This document shows positions 52,926 to 62,970 of a DNA stretch of 64,000 nt, piece after piece. Origin of the DNA: Sporolactobacillus kofuensis (lineage in GTDB: Bacteria > Bacillota > Bacilli > Bacillales > Sporolactobacillaceae); assembly GCF_042660205.1 (NCBI RefSeq), contig NZ_JBHSTQ010000008.1, positions 89,948 through 153,947 on the forward strand, in the 5' to 3' direction. Both the position numbers and the translations under genes were made by a program. Under the pieces are notes generated by a model. It made no database searches. It saw nothing but the letters and a program-made list of their open reading frames with translations, and was not told the origin of the DNA. The first letter of the stretch is position 1. Each line of letters starts with the position of its first letter.

Positions 52926-53567
52926 ATGCAGCACGATCATCGATTAGCCTATAAGCCTTGGTTGTGGGTAGTGTTGTTCTGTGTTTTGTTTTTTCTACTG
53001 CTGGTGATCGCCATTCGTCAACCTGGAGTTCAGGCACTGGATCTCAGGCTCGTTCAAATTCTTGATCCACTGAGAGCGCCGGGTGCTGTTGCATTCTTTT
53101 CCAAGGTTACCGATCTCGGATCAAGCCGTGTGCTGATCAACATCATGATTCTTTTTATCGTCTATTTTCTCTTTCGAAAACATTTCTTATCAGCAATTTT
53201 ACTTCCGATTGCCTTTTTAGCGGAACGTCCAATGAATGAATTATTGAAAAGTTGGGTGATGCGGGAGCGGCCACCCTTCCACCATTTGGTTCATGCAAGG
53301 GGATACAGCTTTCCGAGTGGACATGCCATGAATGCAGCAACAGTTTTTGGTTTGCTAATTTTGTTGGTTGTTCCGTTGATAAAATCAAAGGGGTTGCGCA
53401 TTGCTTGGGCGGTTTTGGGAATGGCTATGATCTTGTTGATTGGATTCAGCCGACCCTTCTTACGGGTGCATTACTTTACGGATATTCTAGCCGGATATTG
53501 TGCAGGGGGATTTTTGGTCGGGATATCAGCAGTTGTCCTCATTTTTGTATATAATAGAAAACGTTGA
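52926..53567 (+). CDS. PAP2-family membrane phosphatase
   Basis: A 213-residue integral membrane phosphatase with six helices. The three PAP2 motifs are KSWVMRERPP (near residue 111), PSGHAMN (near 132) and SRPFLRVHYFTD (near 180). Likely substrates are undecaprenyl pyrophosphate or phosphatidylglycerophosphate. SD AAGGGGGGAG is strong. It heads a run with ppiB and the DUF77 gene. Confidence 0.88.
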   Translation: MQHDHRLAYKPWLWVVLFCVLFFLLLVIAIRQPGVQALDLRLVQILDPLRAPGAVAFFSKVTDLGSSRVLINIMILFIVYFLFRKHFLSAILLPIAFLAERPMNELLKSWVMRERPPFHHLVHARGYSFPSGHAMNAATVFGLLILLVVPLIKSKGLRIAWAVLGMAMILLIGFSRPFLRVHYFTDILAGYCAGGFLVGISAVVLIFVYNRKR

Positions 53568-53611
53568 GATAAAATGACGCCTGATGAAGGCGAAAGACGG
53601 AGGATTTATCG

Positions 53612-54055
53612 ATGAAAAAAGGTTCAATTACAATGGAAAATGGTGAAGTCATCGCCATTGATTTCTTTCCTGAGGCTGCACCAAATACAGTGGCAAACTT
53701 TGAAAAATTGGCGAATTCAGGATTTTATGATGGAGTGACTTTTCACCGCGTAATTCCCGGTTTTGTCAGCCAGGGTGGCGATCCGACAGGAACTGGAATG
53801 GGCGATGCAGGGTACACGATTAAGTGTGAAACGGATGGTAATCCGCATAAACATGTTGCTGGCGCATTGTCGATGGCACATGCCGGACGAGATACGGGCT
53901 CTTGTCAGTTTTTCATTGTGCATGAACCACAACCTCATCTGGATGGCGTTCATACAGTTTTCGGACAAGTGACGAGCGGAATGGACACCGTGCTTTCCAT
54001 GACAAACGGCGACGTGATGAAGACGGTGAAAGTTTGGGACGAAGAGACGAACTAA
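53612..54055 (+). CDS. ppiB: Peptidyl-prolyl cis-trans isomerase (cyclophilin)
   Basis: A 147-residue cytosolic cyclophilin. FHRVIPGFVSQGGDPTGTG, GALSMAH and SCQFFI active-site blocks are all there. It speeds proline isomerisation in folding. SD GGAGGA precedes ATG. It is 45 bases after the PAP2 gene. Confidence 0.95.
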   Translation: MKKGSITMENGEVIAIDFFPEAAPNTVANFEKLANSGFYDGVTFHRVIPGFVSQGGDPTGTGMGDAGYTIKCETDGNPHKHVAGALSMAHAGRDTGSCQFFIVHEPQPHLDGVHTVFGQVTSGMDTVLSMTNGDVMKTVKVWDEETN

Positions 54056-54070
54056 TTCAGGAGGTTCATT

Positions 54071-54361
54071 ATGCCAATTTGTAATGTTGGTTTACAAATT
54101 CTGCCTTTTTCGAAAGATAAGGATACTTATGGATTGGTGGACGAGGCGATTAAAGTCATTCAACAATCCGGAGTGAACTACGAAGTGACCGCACTCGAAA
54201 CGATTCTGGAAGGTGAACTTGACGAACTTCTAGAAGTCGTGAAGAAAACAGTGTATGCGACGTGTGAAGCAGGAGCAGATGAAGTCGCAGCAGAAGTGAA
54301 AATCCACTTCCGTCCGCAAGGGACTTCGATTGAAGAAAAAGTAGGAAAATACCGGAAATAA
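54071..54361 (+). CDS. MTH1187/YqgV-like thiamine-binding-fold protein (DUF77)
   Basis: A 96-residue ferredoxin-like protein of the DUF77/YqgV family, with MPICNVGLQILPF, NYEVTALETILEGE and VKIHFRPQG. Members bind hydroxymethylpyrimidine or thiamine in some cases. It is 15 bases after ppiB with SD CAGGAGG. A terminator follows. Confidence 0.85.
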   Translation: MPICNVGLQILPFSKDKDTYGLVDEAIKVIQQSGVNYEVTALETILEGELDELLEVVKKTVYATCEAGADEVAAEVKIHFRPQGTSIEEKVGKYRK

Positions 54362-54390
54362 TCAAACAAAATCAATGGGTAACTGTTGAC

Positions 54391-54421
54391 CACAGGGCGA
54401 TGTACCTGTGGTTTTTTCTTT
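54391..54421 (+). terminator. Terminator after the DUF77 gene
   Basis: ACCACAGG pairs with CCTGTGGT around GCGATGTA, followed by TTTTTTC. Confidence 0.92.
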
Positions 54422-54443
54422 GAAAATCTAAGAATGCGTAAAG

Positions 54444-54470
54444 GAACGAATGTTCCCTGTATGCTATAAT
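54444..54470 (+). promoter_or_regulatory. Promoter of addBA-sbcDC with a LexA-like dyad
   Basis: GAACGAATGTTC (54444-54455), flanked by G and C to give GGAAC-N4-GTTCC, lies over the -35 position of a TATAAT -10 (54465-54470). No other good -35 is present, which fits a repressed promoter. Confidence 0.6.
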
Positions 54471-54540
54471 TACTATATTAAATTAATGAGAATCATTTAC
54501 GAATTTTTCTATATATGCTCAAGAACAAGGGGAGAACGAG

Positions 54541-57500
54541 ATGTCTGTGCGTTTTATTTTAGGCCGGCCGGGAACAGGAAAAACTGCAGATTGCTTAGAC
54601 GAAATGCGCGCAAAATTGCACGAACGCCCGAATGGCACACCACTGATTTACCTGGTACCTGAACACATGACGTTCAGTATGGAATACCTTTTGGCATCTA
54701 CGTCAGGACTAGGCGGGATGACCAGGTTGAACGTGTATAGTATGCCTCGTCTTGCTCTTCGCGTACTTCAGCAATCGGGTGGTGCGACAAGACGTCATTT
54801 GAATGCGACGGGTGTCTCCATGCTCTTGCGTAAGATTGTCGAACAAAGTAAAAATGAACTGCACTTGTTCCGCAAAGCATCTGAGCAAAGCGGATTTTAT
54901 GAGTTGCTGAGTGATACCTTGATTGAGTTTAAGCGTTTCTGTTTGGAACCTGAACAAATTGCTACCAAAGCTGAACAGATTGAAGGCGACAGTGCCGATC
55001 AGCTTCTCTTAAAGGACAAACTCCATGATTTGTCCTTAATCTATCACTCCTTTAGTCATGCTTTGCAAGGAAAATATATTGATAGCGAAGATTATCTGAA
55101 ATTAATGGTTGAGCGAATGGATGAAACGACTTTTCTGAAACAAGCAGAAGTCTGGATCGACGGCTTCCAGACGATGACGCCACAGGAAATTATGGTTGTT
55201 GAAAAACTGATGACGACGTGTAAACGTGTGACAATCGCATTAGGTACGGATCGCATTTATGACAGAGCGCCGGATGAATTTTCCTCATTTCGACATCCGG
55301 CTCTTCTTTACTTGCAATTAAAGGAACGGGCGGAATTGCATCAGCAGACTCTCGAACCGATTATTCTAAAGCGTAAGGTGCTTCGGGCAGAAACAGGTGC
55401 ACTCAAGAATCTCAACTTGCACTTTGGACACTATCCGTCTCAAGAGAGTACCGACATTGATGGGATAATCATGACTGAAGCCGCAAATCGTCGAGAAGAA
55501 GTCGAACAAGTCGCGCGAAACATCATCAGCTGTGCGCGTAGTCATGGAGATCGCTATCGGGATATGACTGTTCTTGTTCGGAATCTCTCAGATTATCGCG
55601 ATCTCATTGAAACAATTTTTGCTGATTACAAGATACCGGTATTTATCGACCAGAAAAGTCCAATGAAGCATCACCCATTGATTGAGTTTATCCGTTCTGC
55701 ACTAGAAGCGATTCAGAAGAATTGGCGTTATGAACCTATTTTCCGATGTGTAAAAACAGACTTTTTAATTCCATATGATTACGATGTCAGTGAAGCACGC
55801 GAAGGTATGGATCAATTGGAAAACTATGTGATTTCACATGGCTATTATGGGAAAAAATGGGTGGATAAAGAACCGTGGCGTTATCGGATTTATCGTGGAC
55901 TTGAAGAAGAAACCCGACAGTTATCAGAAGAAGAGCAAGAAATGGAACAGACCATTAATCAATACCGATCACTCGTGGCACGTCCACTTGAGGATTTAGA
56001 CAATAAACTTCATGCGGCTACAACCGTTGCTGACCGATGTGAGGTTCTCTATCAGTTTCTGATTGACTTAACGGTTCCGGAAAAGTTAGAACGAATGACA
56101 ATTACGGCGAAACAACGACAAAAACTATCCGAATCAAAGGCGCATGGACAGGCATGGAAAGCAGTTATTGATATGCTTGACCAATGTGTGGAGACAGCAG
56201 GAGACGAAAAGATGTCTCTTGATCTATTTATCAAAATTGTTGATACCGGGTTAGACGCATTAGAATTTGCGATGGTACCACCTGCAATTGATCAAATTCT
56301 GGTAGGAAGTCTTGATCGAATGCGGTCATCTGAGATGAAAGATGTCTTTCTTCTCGGAGTGAATGAAGGAATTTTACCTGCCAAGCCGGCAGAGCAGGGC
56401 CTTTTCTCCGGCGTCGATCGTGAACTCCTGCAAGATGAAGGAATGGCTGTAGGGGACGGGGAATCAGAGCAAATGGCCGGAGAAAACGAGCTCATCTATC
56501 GTGCATTAACACTGCCGAAGAACAGGCTCTTCATCTCCTATCCTCTCGCCTCTGAGGATGGCGAAACGCTTCGTCAATCACCACTTATCGCGCGCTTGCA
56601 AAGATTCTTCCCTGCTTTACCGTTAAAATTAGCCCCTGCAGAGCCAAGAACGCTAAGCATTTCGGATCAGATTTCTTTTATTAATACCCCACGGAAGACC
56701 GTGAGTATACTTGCTGCTCAAATTCGAGAATGGAAGAATGGTTATCCGATTGCAGAACTATGGTGGGATGCCTATAACTGGTTTACGGTTCACCGTGAAT
56801 GGGGAAGCGCTGCGAAAATGGCACTCTCCGGTTTATTTGCGAAGAATGATGAGCACTTAACTCATGAAATCGCTCGTGATCTCTACGGACAGACCATTCA
56901 AACAAGTGTTTCACGTATGGAAAAGTTCAATGCCTGTCCATTTGCACAATTTGCTTCCTATGGCCTTAAATTGAAAGAACGAGAGGTTTTCCAATTAGCA
57001 GCCCCGGATATTGGTCAGCTGTTCCACTTGGCAATTAAGCAAATGACCGTTCAGATCATGCAAAGCCATCGAAGCTGGAAAGATCTTTCTCCAGAAGAAT
57101 GTGATCAATTAGCTTCTAACACGGTGCGTGAACTTGCACCAAATTTGCAACGTCAAATATTGACGAGCTCAAACCGATATCGTTATTTGCAACATAAGTT
57201 GGCACAGGTTGTTGCCCGAGTAGCGCGCGTGCTACGTCGTCATGCAATGGCGAGTGGTTTTTCACCAGTGAGTCTTGAGCTTCCATTTGGACCGGGTCGT
57301 CCGTTGCCTCCATTGAGTTTTCCATTAAAAAATGGGGCTCGTATGGAGGTTGTTGGCAGAATTGATCGAGTGGATCAGGCACATGATGACCAAGGCAGGT
57401 TGCTGCTTCGGATCGTTGATTATAAATCCAGTGCAAAAAATCTCGATTTATCAGAAGTTTATTATGGGCTTGCACTCCAAATGCTGACTTATTTAGATGT

Positions 57501-58038
57501 CATTATTACTTATTCGAAGCAATGGCTCGGTACACAAGCAGATCCTGCCGGTGTCCTTTATTTTCATATGCATAATCCGGTACTTAATTTGGATGAAAAG
57601 CTTCCTGAAGATCAGTTAGAACGCGAGCTCTATAAGCATTTTAAAATGAAAGGTTTATTGCTTGAAGACAAAGAAGCCCTTATGTTAACCGATGAATCGG
57701 CGATGGGTAAGCTTTCAGATATTGCACCGTTTGGCTTTAAAAAGAACGGAGAATTTTATAAAAGCTCTTCGATTGCAGGAGAAAAAGAATTTAAGACATT
57801 AAGAAGTTATACGCGTCACGTCATGACTGATGTCGGATGCAAAATTATCGATGGTGATGTTTCCATTGCACCTTTTAAAATGAATGGACAAGTGCCATGC
57901 ACGCATTGTGCGTTCCGACCGGTTTGCCGCTTTGATCAGTCACAACCTGGAAATCAATTCCGCATATTGAAGAAAATGCCGGATAACGCCGTTTTTCAGA
58001 AATTAACGGATCTGGAGCTGAAATCAGATGATCAATAA
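54541..58038 (+). CDS. addB: ATP-dependent helicase/nuclease subunit B (AddB)
   Basis: A 1165-residue subunit of the AddAB double-strand-break resection complex. The Walker A motif is GRPGTGKT (residues 8-15). The C-terminal RecB-like nuclease has LLRIVDYKSS near residue 960. Four cysteines for an Fe-S staple are visible: CPF near residue 800, and THCAFRPVC with PCTHC near residue 1120. The Suf system would supply this cluster. SD AAGGGGAG precedes ATG. It overlaps addA by 11 bases. Confidence 0.96.
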   Translation: MSVRFILGRPGTGKTADCLDEMRAKLHERPNGTPLIYLVPEHMTFSMEYLLASTSGLGGMTRLNVYSMPRLALRVLQQSGGATRRHLNATGVSMLLRKIVEQSKNELHLFRKASEQSGFYELLSDTLIEFKRFCLEPEQIATKAEQIEGDSADQLLLKDKLHDLSLIYHSFSHALQGKYIDSEDYLKLMVERMDETTFLKQAEVWIDGFQTMTPQEIMVVEKLMTTCKRVTIALGTDRIYDRAPDEFSSFRHPALLYLQLKERAELHQQTLEPIILKRKVLRAETGALKNLNLHFGHYPSQESTDIDGIIMTEAANRREEVEQVARNIISCARSHGDRYRDMTVLVRNLSDYRDLIETIFADYKIPVFIDQKSPMKHHPLIEFIRSALEAIQKNWRYEPIFRCVKTDFLIPYDYDVSEAREGMDQLENYVISHGYYGKKWVDKEPWRYRIYRGLEEETRQLSEEEQEMEQTINQYRSLVARPLEDLDNKLHAATTVADRCEVLYQFLIDLTVPEKLERMTITAKQRQKLSESKAHGQAWKAVIDMLDQCVETAGDEKMSLDLFIKIVDTGLDALEFAMVPPAIDQILVGSLDRMRSSEMKDVFLLGVNEGILPAKPAEQGLFSGVDRELLQDEGMAVGDGESEQMAGENELIYRALTLPKNRLFISYPLASEDGETLRQSPLIARLQRFFPALPLKLAPAEPRTLSISDQISFINTPRKTVSILAAQIREWKNGYPIAELWWDAYNWFTVHREWGSAAKMALSGLFAKNDEHLTHEIARDLYGQTIQTSVSRMEKFNACPFAQFASYGLKLKEREVFQLAAPDIGQLFHLAIKQMTVQIMQSHRSWKDLSPEECDQLASNTVRELAPNLQRQILTSSNRYRYLQHKLAQVVARVARVLRRHAMASGFSPVSLELPFGPGRPLPPLSFPLKNGARMEVVGRIDRVDQAHDDQGRLLLRIVDYKSSAKNLDLSEVYYGLALQMLTYLDVIITYSKQWLGTQADPAGVLYFHMHNPVLNLDEKLPEDQLERELYKHFKMKGLLLEDKEALMLTDESAMGKLSDIAPFGFKKNGEFYKSSSIAGEKEFKTLRSYTRHVMTDVGCKIIDGDVSIAPFKMNGQVPCTHCAFRPVCRFDQSQPGNQFRILKKMPDNAVFQKLTDLELKSDDQ

Positions 58039-61000
58039 ACCAAAAGGAACACAATGGACCGATGCACAATGGCGTGCGATCACAGAACATGGGCATGATT
58101 TGCTCGTTGCCGCTGCTGCAGGATCGGGAAAAACAGCTGTCCTTGTTGAACGTATTATTCGAAAAATGACGAATCAGGATCAACCTGTAAATATTGACGA
58201 CCTGCTCATTGTCACATTCACAAAAGCGGCTGCTTCGGAAATGAGAGAACGTATTGGTAAAGCTCTGGATCAGCGTTTGATCGAAGAACCTGAAAATCTT
58301 TTTCTACGTCGACAACAAAGTCTGCTTGGAAAAGCATCAATTATGACTTTACACGCTTTCTGTATGTCGGTAGTAAAACACTATTATTACTTTCTTGATT
58401 TGGACCCTGGATTTAGATTGCTCGATGAAACAGAAGCGATGCTGATGCGCGAAGAAGTACTGAGCGATCTGTTAGAAAAGTATTATGCTAAGGATGACCC
58501 TGAATTTTATCGTTTAGTCGATCGCTATTCAAGTGATCGCAGCGATGACGCGCTTAACCAAATGCTCTTGCGTATTTATGAATTTTCGATGAGTCATCCA
58601 TGGCCGGAACACTGGCTTGATCAAATAGCTGATGCTTATCGTATCAATGGTCACGATACGATTGATCACTTTAGCTGGGTTAACGACTTAAAGAAGGCTC
58701 TTTTTCAGTACATTACTGAGGCGATCCATGTATTAGAGGATGCGGTCCAACAATGCAATGAACCCGGAGGTCCAGCTGCTTATGCAGAAGCATTATCCGA
58801 AGATCTTCGTCGATTGCGTAATCTGCAATCACTCTCCAAATCAAGTTGGGAAACAATACGTACGTCAATTCTGTCCTTGTCCTTTGGGAAGCTGAAGGCT
58901 ATTCGTGCCAAAGATGTCGATGAAGTGAAAAAGGAACAGGTCAAGAAGATACGCGAGAAAATAAAAACAAAAATTAACGAGTTTCAACAGCAATGGTTTT
59001 CACGCGCTTCAGAGGAATGTCTTGATGATTTATTAGAAATGGCCCCCTCTGTTGATCTCATTATTGAACTCATTAAAGCCTTTACCAAAGACTATAAAAA
59101 AGAAAAAAGAAGTAAAGCCGTTCTCGACTTTTCCGACTTAGAGCATGAATGTCTTGCTGTTTTGCGTGGCAAGGATTCTACTCCGGACCATGAACAGCCA
59201 TCAGTCGTTGCTGAACAATTTCGTGCACATTTTAACGAAGTGATGATTGATGAATATCAGGATACGAATCGTGTACAGGAATCGATTATTCAACTGATTA
59301 CCAGAGACAGTAACCATCAAGGTAATTTGTTCATGGTTGGTGACGTGAAGCAGAGCATCTATGGGTTCCGATTGGCCGAACCAGGTCTCTTCATTGAAAA
59401 ATACAAGAAATTCTCACAACCTGAAACAGATGGACAAGTGATTGATCTATCAAGTAACTTCCGTAGCAGGCAGGAAATCATTGATGGTGCGAACTTTTTA
59501 TTCCGACAAACGATGGATGAAGCAGTCGGTGGAGTTATCTATGACGATGCGGCAGAACTTCGATGCGCAGCGAGTTATCCGTCGGAGGATCGACCGGTTG
59601 AACTGGAAATTATTGACCAGGCTACAAACGATGGGGACGCTGAGGATCAGAATGACATGGATGGGTCAGAGTTGGAAGCTATGGCTATTAGTGACCGCAT
59701 TAAAGCGATGATCGGTGATGGATCCTCACCTGCCTTTCACGTGTTTGATCGTTCAATCGGGCAAATGAGGTCGATACGCTATCGAGATATTGCAATCTTA
59801 CTCCGATCGGCAAGTACTTCAGCTGCTGTTATGAAAGACATTCTTGACCGCCAGGGTATTCCCGCATATGCGGAATTATCTAAGGGTTACTTTGACACGG
59901 TCGAAGTAACGGTCATGCTCTCTATCTTGCAAGTGATTGATAATCCGGATCAAGACATTCCGCTTGCAGCTGTCCTTCGTTCACCAATCATTGGATTAAA
60001 TGGAGACGAGCTTGCAGCGATTCGGATGGCTGATCGTGGTTCCGGTTTCTATCAAGCTGTAAAACGCAGCACAAAGGAAAACAAATATGGTTTTGCAAAA
60101 AAACTTACGGAATTTCTGGATAAAGTACAAGAATGGCGTGATTTCTCAAAGAACCATTCGGTGTCCGAATTAATTTGGCAAATCTATCGAGATACCGGTT
60201 ATTACGATTATGCGGGTGGATTAATCGGGGGAACCCAACGCCAGGCTAATCTAAAAGCTTTCTATGACCGGGCGCGTCAATATGAAAAAACAACATTTCG
60301 TGGACTGTTCCGTTTTCTTCGTTTTATCGAGCGAATGAGAGAGAACGGTGGAGACCTTGGCGAAGCGCGAGCGTTGAGCGATCAGGAAGATGTCATTCGT
60401 ATTATGACCATTCATAAAAGTAAAGGACTGGAATTTCCGGTGGTCTTTGTCGCCGGGATGAACAAACGATTTAATATGCGCGATACAGCAGAGATGGCAT
60501 TGCTGCACAAAGATTTAGGCTTTGGTACGAAATGGATCAATTCTGATCTGCGTACAAGTATTCCGACTCTACCTTATTTGGCAATCAAGGAACGGATGAG
60601 AGCTGATGCAGTCGCAGAGGAATTACGTATTTTATATGTTGCTGTCACGCGCGCAAAGGAAAAGTTGATCCTACTTGGTACGCAGAAAGATGTCCAAAAG
60701 CAAGCCTTAAAATACAGATCGGCATTGCGTCGTCATGAATGGCTGCTTCCAGTAGATGCACGCGCAACTGCATCAAATTTCTTTGATTGGGTGCTCCCTG
60801 CAGTTGCACGCCATTATTCAGCAGATGCGCTGCATCAATTGATAGATGATCAGCCGGATAAGACAGCGGTATCTACCGATCCATCCTCATGGATCGTTCA
60901 AGTTATTTCTGCATCAGGATTATCCAATGAACAAAAGAATCAACAGCAAATCAGTCAGGAACAATTGAAAAGGATTGAACAGGGAAAGGCAGTGGTTTCT

Positions 61001-61768
61001 CATTCCGGATTACAGGATGAAGTCGCAGCACGGCTTGAGTGGACGTATCCTGAACTTGTCGCAACGACCTCAATGGCGAAACAAACGGTTACGGAAATCA
61101 AGGCTCAGCAAGATTACTTTAGTAGCGGAACGGATGACCAGCTGTTGCTTGACCAAAACCGATTCTCGTCTATAAGCAGAGATCGCCCCCAGTTTCTGCA
61201 GAAATCGAAATTATCTGCTGCTGAACGTGGCACTGCATTGCACCTGTTGATGCAGCATCTTGATCTCTCTCATGTTGGGACAATAGATCAGATTAAGGAA
61301 CAAGGTCAATCACTTGTAACTAAAGAAGTGATCACTGATGTGCAGGAACAAAGCTTTGACTATGAGGCAGTAGATCGATTCTTTCAGTCACCAATAGGGA
61401 AGAAAATGGTGGCTGCCGGTAAGATTATCCGTGAATGTCCATTTAGCCTTGTCTTGCCAACAACTGAAGTCTATAAGACTTGGAAAGGGACAAGTGATCA
61501 GGAACCTGTTCTGGTTCAAGGTGTCATTGACTGTATTATTGAAGATGAGCAAGGACTCATTTTACTCGATTATAAAACCGATCATCTCTCGCAGTTCGCC
61601 ACACATGATGCAGCCGTTCACGAACTAAGACGTCGTTATCATGTCCAACTGCAGCTGTATCGTCGTGCGATTGAACAGATCTGGAAGAAAAAGGTTTCCA
61701 AGGTTGGCCTGTACGCTTTCGACGGCGGTTACTTTGTTGATTTGACCCATGGGGAGGAACGTCTATGA
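58028..61768 (+). CDS. addA: ATP-dependent helicase/nuclease subunit A (AddA)
   Basis: A 1246-residue UvrD-type 3'-5' helicase with a nuclease domain. Walker A AAAGSGKTAVL (near residue 24), FTKAAASEMRERI, the DEAD-like MIDEYQDTNRVQE, and MTIHKSKGLEFPVV. The C-terminal nuclease motif is GLILLDYKTDHL near residue 1180. With AddB it processes double-strand ends up to Chi sites for RecA. It overlaps sbcD by four bases (ATGA). Confidence 0.96.
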   Translation: MINKPKGTQWTDAQWRAITEHGHDLLVAAAAGSGKTAVLVERIIRKMTNQDQPVNIDDLLIVTFTKAAASEMRERIGKALDQRLIEEPENLFLRRQQSLLGKASIMTLHAFCMSVVKHYYYFLDLDPGFRLLDETEAMLMREEVLSDLLEKYYAKDDPEFYRLVDRYSSDRSDDALNQMLLRIYEFSMSHPWPEHWLDQIADAYRINGHDTIDHFSWVNDLKKALFQYITEAIHVLEDAVQQCNEPGGPAAYAEALSEDLRRLRNLQSLSKSSWETIRTSILSLSFGKLKAIRAKDVDEVKKEQVKKIREKIKTKINEFQQQWFSRASEECLDDLLEMAPSVDLIIELIKAFTKDYKKEKRSKAVLDFSDLEHECLAVLRGKDSTPDHEQPSVVAEQFRAHFNEVMIDEYQDTNRVQESIIQLITRDSNHQGNLFMVGDVKQSIYGFRLAEPGLFIEKYKKFSQPETDGQVIDLSSNFRSRQEIIDGANFLFRQTMDEAVGGVIYDDAAELRCAASYPSEDRPVELEIIDQATNDGDAEDQNDMDGSELEAMAISDRIKAMIGDGSSPAFHVFDRSIGQMRSIRYRDIAILLRSASTSAAVMKDILDRQGIPAYAELSKGYFDTVEVTVMLSILQVIDNPDQDIPLAAVLRSPIIGLNGDELAAIRMADRGSGFYQAVKRSTKENKYGFAKKLTEFLDKVQEWRDFSKNHSVSELIWQIYRDTGYYDYAGGLIGGTQRQANLKAFYDRARQYEKTTFRGLFRFLRFIERMRENGGDLGEARALSDQEDVIRIMTIHKSKGLEFPVVFVAGMNKRFNMRDTAEMALLHKDLGFGTKWINSDLRTSIPTLPYLAIKERMRADAVAEELRILYVAVTRAKEKLILLGTQKDVQKQALKYRSALRRHEWLLPVDARATASNFFDWVLPAVARHYSADALHQLIDDQPDKTAVSTDPSSWIVQVISASGLSNEQKNQQQISQEQLKRIEQGKAVVSHSGLQDEVAARLEWTYPELVATTSMAKQTVTEIKAQQDYFSSGTDDQLLLDQNRFSSISRDRPQFLQKSKLSAAERGTALHLLMQHLDLSHVGTIDQIKEQGQSLVTKEVITDVQEQSFDYEAVDRFFQSPIGKKMVAAGKIIRECPFSLVLPTTEVYKTWKGTSDQEPVLVQGVIDCIIEDEQGLILLDYKTDHLSQFATHDAAVHELRRRYHVQLQLYRRAIEQIWKKKVSKVGLYAFDGGYFVDLTHGEERL

Positions 61769-62970
61769 GACTACTGCATACCGCTGATTGGCACCTTGGA
61801 CGGACACTTGAAGGACGGTCACGAGAGGAGGAACAGGAACACGTCATGGAAGAGATTTGCTTGATCGCAGAAGATCAAAAAGTGGATGCAGTGCTCATGG
61901 CAGGTGACGTATTCGACACGGTAAACCCTCCTGCGACGAGTGAAGCTCTATTTTATGAAACAGCGCAAAAGCTCTCCAAGGGCGGTAGCCGTCCTGTATT
62001 CATTATTGCTGGAAATCATGACAGCCCTGAGCGACTGGAAGCTTCGCGCCCGCTTGCCGGAAGACAAGGGATTACTATTGTCGGGAAACCGATACTACAT
62101 CCACGAACGTTCCCAATAGTAAAGACGAATGAGGATTTGATCCTTTCCAGCGTCCCCTATCCCTCGGAGTCACGACTTAATGAAGTCTTAAGTTCCATCA
62201 ATGATGAAGAAATCATCAAGCAAGCGTACAATGAGCGTCTTACTGAACTTTTCAAACAACATGCACAGTTTTTCCGAAAGGATGCAGTGAACATTGTCAT
62301 GACGCATCTTTTTGCGGCAGGCGGCAAAGAATCGGATTCCGAGCGTCCGATTCAAGTTGGCGGTGCATACACAGTACATCCTTCTGCTTTTCCAAAATCT
62401 GCCCAGTACGTGGCGCTTGGTCACTTGCACCGACCACAAACATTGTCTGGCTCACAGGTGCCGATCCGATATGCTGGCTCACCGCTTGCTTATAGTTTTT
62501 CGGAATCCGGCCAGCCGAAGTCGGTGACAATTATCGATGTTGCACCTGGTGAATGTGCCAAGTCGGAAACAGTTGAATTGACATCAGGGCGTCCATTAAC
62601 ACGTTGGCATGCTGAAAATGGTCTGACTGAGGTTCGTCAATGGATTGAGGAGGGACGAGATGCTGAAGCGTGGATTGATTTGGAAATCCGGCTTGATGAA
62701 GCAATGAGTATGCATGAAATTCAGAGCTTGCGAAAAGCATATCCAAGAATCGTGAACATTCGTCCGCTCTACAAAGAAAGTAGTCTGCTCGTTCATGAGC
62801 AGAATCGATCCCGTCTGCCTATCGATGAATTATTTATCAGATTTTATAAAAATCAAATGGATGGAGCAGAACCAGGAGACGCGCTCATTCAATTATTTAT
62901 GCAGCTGATTGAGGCAGAGGATGCTCAGCGCGAAGTCGCAGCAGGGAGTGAGCCTAATGAAACCGATTGA
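61765..62970 (+). CDS. sbcD: Exonuclease subunit SbcD
   Basis: A 401-residue Mre11-type nuclease. Metal-binding blocks LHTADWHLG (residues 4-12), GDVFDT, GNHDSPERL, and GHLHRPQ near residue 219. With SbcC it cuts hairpins and protein-blocked ends. The order addB-addA-sbcD-sbcC is that of B. subtilis. It overlaps sbcC by 14 bases. Confidence 0.95.
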   Translation: MRLLHTADWHLGRTLEGRSREEEQEHVMEEICLIAEDQKVDAVLMAGDVFDTVNPPATSEALFYETAQKLSKGGSRPVFIIAGNHDSPERLEASRPLAGRQGITIVGKPILHPRTFPIVKTNEDLILSSVPYPSESRLNEVLSSINDEEIIKQAYNERLTELFKQHAQFFRKDAVNIVMTHLFAAGGKESDSERPIQVGGAYTVHPSAFPKSAQYVALGHLHRPQTLSGSQVPIRYAGSPLAYSFSESGQPKSVTIIDVAPGECAKSETVELTSGRPLTRWHAENGLTEVRQWIEEGRDAEAWIDLEIRLDEAMSMHEIQSLRKAYPRIVNIRPLYKESSLLVHEQNRSRLPIDELFIRFYKNQMDGAEPGDALIQLFMQLIEAEDAQREVAAGSEPNETD

